Source: Chitinophagales bacterium
Lineage (GTDB): Bacteria; Bacteroidota; Bacteroidia; Chitinophagales; JADIYW01
Reading direction: 5' to 3'
DNA: 64,000 bases
Assembly (NCBI GenBank): GCA_020636545.1
Contig: JACJXS010000009.1
Span: forward strand, 248,001-312,000
Shown: positions 60,806 to 64,000 of the stretch, one piece after another
How the letters are laid out: every line of letters starts with the position of its first letter
How positions within the stretch are numbered: position 1 is the first letter of the stretch
Program-made: the position numbers and the translations under genes
Notes under the pieces: generated by a model
What the model was told of the DNA's origin: nothing
Seen by the model: only the letters and a program-made list of their open reading frames with translations
Database searches by the model: none

Positions 60806-63202
60806 GTGGAGAAAGAACCGTTGTTTTCAAATGAAAAATTTTCAGACGAAGATATAAATGTACGTCTGATTTTAGACCAATATTTAAGATATTGGCCATT
60901 GTATCTTGTTTTTATTATTATTTTCTCTGTCGGAGCATATTTATATTTAAAATATTCTATCCCAGTTTATCAAGCGACGAGTTCTATCTTAATCGAAAAG
61001 GAAAATCAATCATTAATGGTTGATTTTTCATCTATTGAAGATTTATTTGGGGGGAATAAGGTGGTAGAAGATCAAATGTTAGTTGTAAAGTCGCTTCCTG
61101 TATTAATGAAGGTAGTTGATAATCTACTTTTAGATGTGAAAGTAACTAGAAAAACAAAATATACTCAAAAGACGGTTGGCGTCTATGACAATAGGCCTTT
61201 TATAATTGAAAGGAAGTACCTGAATGGTGATATAAAAGACCCACTAGTTTTTAAAATTGAAATCATTGACTTAGAAAACTATGAATTGACATACAATGAT
61301 AAATCATATAAATATCCATTTGGGAAATCCTTGCAGATTCCTGAGTTAGTAACTTTTAAATTAATTCTTAAAAAAGATTTACCTCAGGCAGTTGAAGGGG
61401 AAGAATATACTATTACGTTGAATCCAATTACTGCTACATTAATGTATTTACAAGAAAGTTTAATTGTAGAACAAGCCATTAAATCATCTAAAGTTTCAAA
61501 TGCTATTAATTTATCTATAAAGTCTTATAATGAAAATAAAGCAAAAGATATTTTAAATAATGTTGTACAAGAATATTTTAATAATGATATTCTCTCTAAA
61601 AAAATAATATCCGAAAAAACTTATGCTTTTATTCAAGATAGATTAGGTTTTATTAGTACTGAACTATCTGGAGTAGAATCTGATTTAGAGAAATATAAAA
61701 CGACAAATAAGGTTTATAGTATTGTTGATGAAAGCAGATTATTTGCAGATAATAGTATGAGTACTAAACAATCGCTTACAGATGCTGAACTGCAATTGAG
61801 TATTGTTAATTTAATGCTAGGAGAATTGAATACTAATAAGAATGAAATTCTTCCAGTAAATATTGGATTAGCTGATGTGAATATTGCAGTAAACATTAAA
61901 GCATATAATGATTTAGTATTACAAGATATGCAATATAAAAGCTCAGTAAGTGAGTTAAATCCAGAACGTATAGCACTTTCAAAAAGCATAAGTTCGTTAC
62001 GTGAAAATATTAAAGCATCCTTGAATAATTTAAGGGTAAACAACCAAATGTTAGTCAATAATCTAAGAAAGCAAGATAAAATTTTAGAAGGAGAATTAAG
62101 TTTAATTCCTAATAAAGAAAGGGTCTTAAGAGATATTTCAAGACAACAACAAACGAAAGAAGCTTTATTTTTATTTTTGATGCAAAAAAGAGAAGAAGTT
62201 GCAATCTCCACTATATCAATTAAACCCGATGCTAAAATTGTTAGCCCTGCTTTTAGTTCTGGGATACCCGTTTCTCCACAAAAAGGAAAAATTATTTTGA
62301 TATTTCTTGTACTGGGCTTGATTATTCCTACAATAATAATTTATGTTTTATCTTTATTAGATTCTAAAATACATAACTTATCAGAATTAGAACGATTATC
62401 ACCTATTCCAGTTTTGTCTTCAATAGTTAAAACAAGAAAACCAGAAACTAAAATCTTAGAAAAAGACGATAGAAGAGGTATTGTGGAATCTTTTAGAGTT
62501 TTAGTTACTAATTTGGCTTTTTCACTCTCTCATATTAGTGACAGTAAAAGTAAAACGATTATGTTGACTTCAACTATTGCGGGTGAAGGAAAGACATTTA
62601 TATCTTCTAATTTAGCTGCATTTTTGGCTTATTCTAATTACAAAGTGGTTTTGCTTGGAATGGATTTTAGAGCACCTAAACTAAATATTTATTTTAAGAA
62701 TGTCAAAAACAAAGGAATTACACATTTTATTAAGGATGAAAATTTAGAAATTGAAGATATTTTAAACCCTTCTAAGGTTGAAGGGCTTGATGTTATATAT
62801 CCTGGATTGATTGCACCAGTTTTCTTAGATATTACTAAAAGTGATAGATTAAGATCAATGATGGATCAATTAAAAGTGAGATATGATTATATAATTATTG
62901 ACTCTGCTCCAGTTGGTTTAGTATCAGAAACTTTATCTTTGGTTCCTTTTGTTGATATGTGTTTGTATATTGTAAGAGCAGATCATTTAGATAAAAGAGC
63001 ATTAAAAATATCTGAAAAACTATATAATGAAGGTCGCTTTGCAGATTTTAGATTAGTTCTGAATGCTGAAGACATAAGAAAATCTGAATATGGTTATGGT
63101 AATTATGGAAAATATGGAGGCTATGGTGCTTATGGAGATTTTGAACAAGAAGAGAAATACAAAATTTGGCAGTATAAGTATTGGAAGGATTTATTTAGTT
63201 AA
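60806..63202 (+). CDS. wzc: Wzc-like chain-length determinant and tyrosine autokinase
   Basis: A 798-residue inner-membrane protein with a GTG start. A Wzz domain is flanked by two helices (LVFIIIFSVGAYLYL, about 34-48, and IILIFLVLGLIIPTIIIYVL, about 495-514), with a large periplasmic coiled-coil region between (SGVESDLEKYKTTNKVYS and onward). The cytoplasmic BY-kinase has Walker A STIAGEGKTFISSN (about 590-603), Walker A' KVVLLGMDFRAPK (about 613-625) and Walker B YDYIIIDSAP near 694. It ends in a Tyr/Gly-rich tail (YGYGNYGKYGGYGAYGDF) that is the autophosphorylation cluster. Phosphorylation cycling controls polymer length. Confidence 0.93.
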   Translation: MEKEPLFSNEKFSDEDINVRLILDQYLRYWPLYLVFIIIFSVGAYLYLKYSIPVYQATSSILIEKENQSLMVDFSSIEDLFGGNKVVEDQMLVVKSLPVLMKVVDNLLLDVKVTRKTKYTQKTVGVYDNRPFIIERKYLNGDIKDPLVFKIEIIDLENYELTYNDKSYKYPFGKSLQIPELVTFKLILKKDLPQAVEGEEYTITLNPITATLMYLQESLIVEQAIKSSKVSNAINLSIKSYNENKAKDILNNVVQEYFNNDILSKKIISEKTYAFIQDRLGFISTELSGVESDLEKYKTTNKVYSIVDESRLFADNSMSTKQSLTDAELQLSIVNLMLGELNTNKNEILPVNIGLADVNIAVNIKAYNDLVLQDMQYKSSVSELNPERIALSKSISSLRENIKASLNNLRVNNQMLVNNLRKQDKILEGELSLIPNKERVLRDISRQQQTKEALFLFLMQKREEVAISTISIKPDAKIVSPAFSSGIPVSPQKGKIILIFLVLGLIIPTIIIYVLSLLDSKIHNLSELERLSPIPVLSSIVKTRKPETKILEKDDRRGIVESFRVLVTNLAFSLSHISDSKSKTIMLTSTIAGEGKTFISSNLAAFLAYSNYKVVLLGMDFRAPKLNIYFKNVKNKGITHFIKDENLEIEDILNPSKVEGLDVIYPGLIAPVFLDITKSDRLRSMMDQLKVRYDYIIIDSAPVGLVSETLSLVPFVDMCLYIVRADHLDKRALKISEKLYNEGRFADFRLVLNAEDIRKSEYGYGNYGKYGGYGAYGDFEQEEKYKIWQYKYWKDLFS

Positions 63203-63208
63203 TCTATA

Positions 63209-63970
63209 ATGTTTGATTCTTTAAAATCAATATTCTCAAAGTCAGAAATATCTGATTCAGTTTTAGTGGAAAACATTAAAGTAGACATGCATTCTCATTT
63301 GCTTCCTGGCATAGATGATGGTGTTAAATCTATAGAAGAGAGCATTGAAATCATTAGACATTTTATAGGGTTGGGTTATAAAAAAATTATCACAACACCT
63401 CATATTATGAAAGGAACTTATGATAATACCTCCGAAATCATTAAAAATAAACTGCAAATTGTCCGTCAAGAGATTCAGTCCCAAAATTTAGATATTGAAA
63501 TTGAAGCCTCAGCGGAATATTATCTTGATACACACTTCTTGGATTTGCTATTTAATGGCGACATTCTTTCTTTTGGAAAAGAAAATTATGTTTTGGTGGA
63601 GTTTTCCTACCTTCAAAAACAGAATGATTATCAGAATATATTCATGAATATTTCCCAAACAGACTACCAACCTATTTTAGCTCATCCAGAACGTTATGCT
63701 TATTTTTATGATAAAAATTTAAGCCAACTAAAGCAAATCAAAGAGCAAGGTGTTTTGTTTCAATTAAATCTGTTTTCTATTTTAGGTGTTTACGGAAAAG
63801 GTGCAAAAATGGTAGCAGAACACTTAGTAAAAGAGAATATGATAGATTTTGTAGGTACAGATATTCATAAACCCAAACATATTGCATATTTAGATGATTG
63901 CCTTAAAGACAAATATCTTCAAAAATTATTGCAATCAGGAAATTTAAAAAATAAATCTTTATTGAGTTGA
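63209..63970 (+). CDS. PHP-type tyrosine-protein phosphatase (CpsB/YwqE-like)
   Basis: A 253-residue metal-dependent phosphatase. The PHP motif is VDMHSHLLPGIDDGVKSIEE (about residues 26-45), followed by IITTPHIMKGTY near 60, ASAEYYLDTHF near 101, ILAHPERYAYF near 156 and FVGTDIHKPKH near 214, which supply the metal-binding His/Asp/Glu set. It would dephosphorylate the Tyr-rich tail of the Wzc-like kinase encoded 6 bases upstream. The gene is complete and ends 30 bases before the window edge. Confidence 0.92.
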   Translation: MFDSLKSIFSKSEISDSVLVENIKVDMHSHLLPGIDDGVKSIEESIEIIRHFIGLGYKKIITTPHIMKGTYDNTSEIIKNKLQIVRQEIQSQNLDIEIEASAEYYLDTHFLDLLFNGDILSFGKENYVLVEFSYLQKQNDYQNIFMNISQTDYQPILAHPERYAYFYDKNLSQLKQIKEQGVLFQLNLFSILGVYGKGAKMVAEHLVKENMIDFVGTDIHKPKHIAYLDDCLKDKYLQKLLQSGNLKNKSLLS

Positions 63971-64000
63971 TGAATTTTCATCAAGATATTTAATCCCAAT

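Noticed and set aside
63959..64000. Possible end of a minus-strand gene (about 13 codons, ending with a stop) at the right edge
   Set aside because: Too short to support; it overlaps the end of the phosphatase gene and matches nothing I recognise.

Overview
The window is a very AT-rich stretch of a Bacteroidota chromosome. Four things support this: many gene starts are preceded by the Bacteroidota -7 promoter element (TAnnTTTG, sometimes with a TTG-like -33 element about 19-20 bases upstream); Shine-Dalgarno sequences are mostly absent; lineage-typical families are present (DUF4293, a DUF4286-like protein, a DksA/TraR protein with a reduced zinc finger); and Rhs C-termini carry the YVLNNPLKYTDPSG signature. 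I cannot name a genus. No rRNA, CRISPR array, prophage or intact transposase was seen.

Layout. (1) 1-28.6 kb is a surface-polysaccharide (O-antigen or capsule) locus. A leftward operon (5032 to the left edge) carries a Wzx-like flippase, a sulfotransferase, a Wzy-like polymerase, a GT4 glycosyltransferase and a partial unknown gene. A rightward set (5343-19450) carries an ABC exporter, methyltransferases, GT2 enzymes, an FkbM methyltransferase, an RffA/WecE-type aminotransferase and two polytopic GT-C-like proteins. A leftward five-gene operon (23288-19495: WbqC, GT2, methyltransferase, NeuD-like acetyltransferase, beta-propeller) follows. A last rightward group (23752-28609) carries GT4, GT2, an SDR epimerase and AsnB. 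Cargo that is not polysaccharide-related sits inside: an AlbA_2/HATPase regulator with a partial tandem duplicate of its tail, a PIN-type toxin-antitoxin pair and a MITE-like inverted-repeat element.

(2) 28.6-35.0 kb: NrnA-like phosphoesterase, a RelE/ParE-like toxin-antitoxin pair, CinA, a DUF4197 lipoprotein, an ArsR regulator, a probable beta-propeller protein and a class II Fic protein. (3) 33.6-38.7 kb, partly overlapping: an array of orphan or decayed Rhs C-terminal modules, all leftward, separated by a repeated hairpin-bearing flank, with small membrane or lipoproteins that may be immunity proteins. (4) 38.8-59.8 kb: housekeeping genes serS, truA, an MsbA-like ABC transporter, ileS, a histone-H1-like/DksA fusion, kup, tRNA-Glu, gapA, ybeY, coaX, a putative outer-membrane protein, a TPR protein and a membrane pyrophosphatase. 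(5) 60.0-64.0 kb: a capsule/EPS export operon of a Wza-like lipoprotein, a Wzc-like kinase and a PHP-type phosphatase.

Assembly caution. serS and the DUF4293 gene are each broken by several apparent one- or two-base indels, and the adjacent Rhs fragments are frameshifted too. Five of these indels lie between about 39.29 and 40.40 kb and most look like shortened homopolymers. Locally poor consensus is more likely than real loss of an essential synthetase, and frame-dependent conclusions for 37-40.6 kb should be read with that in mind.
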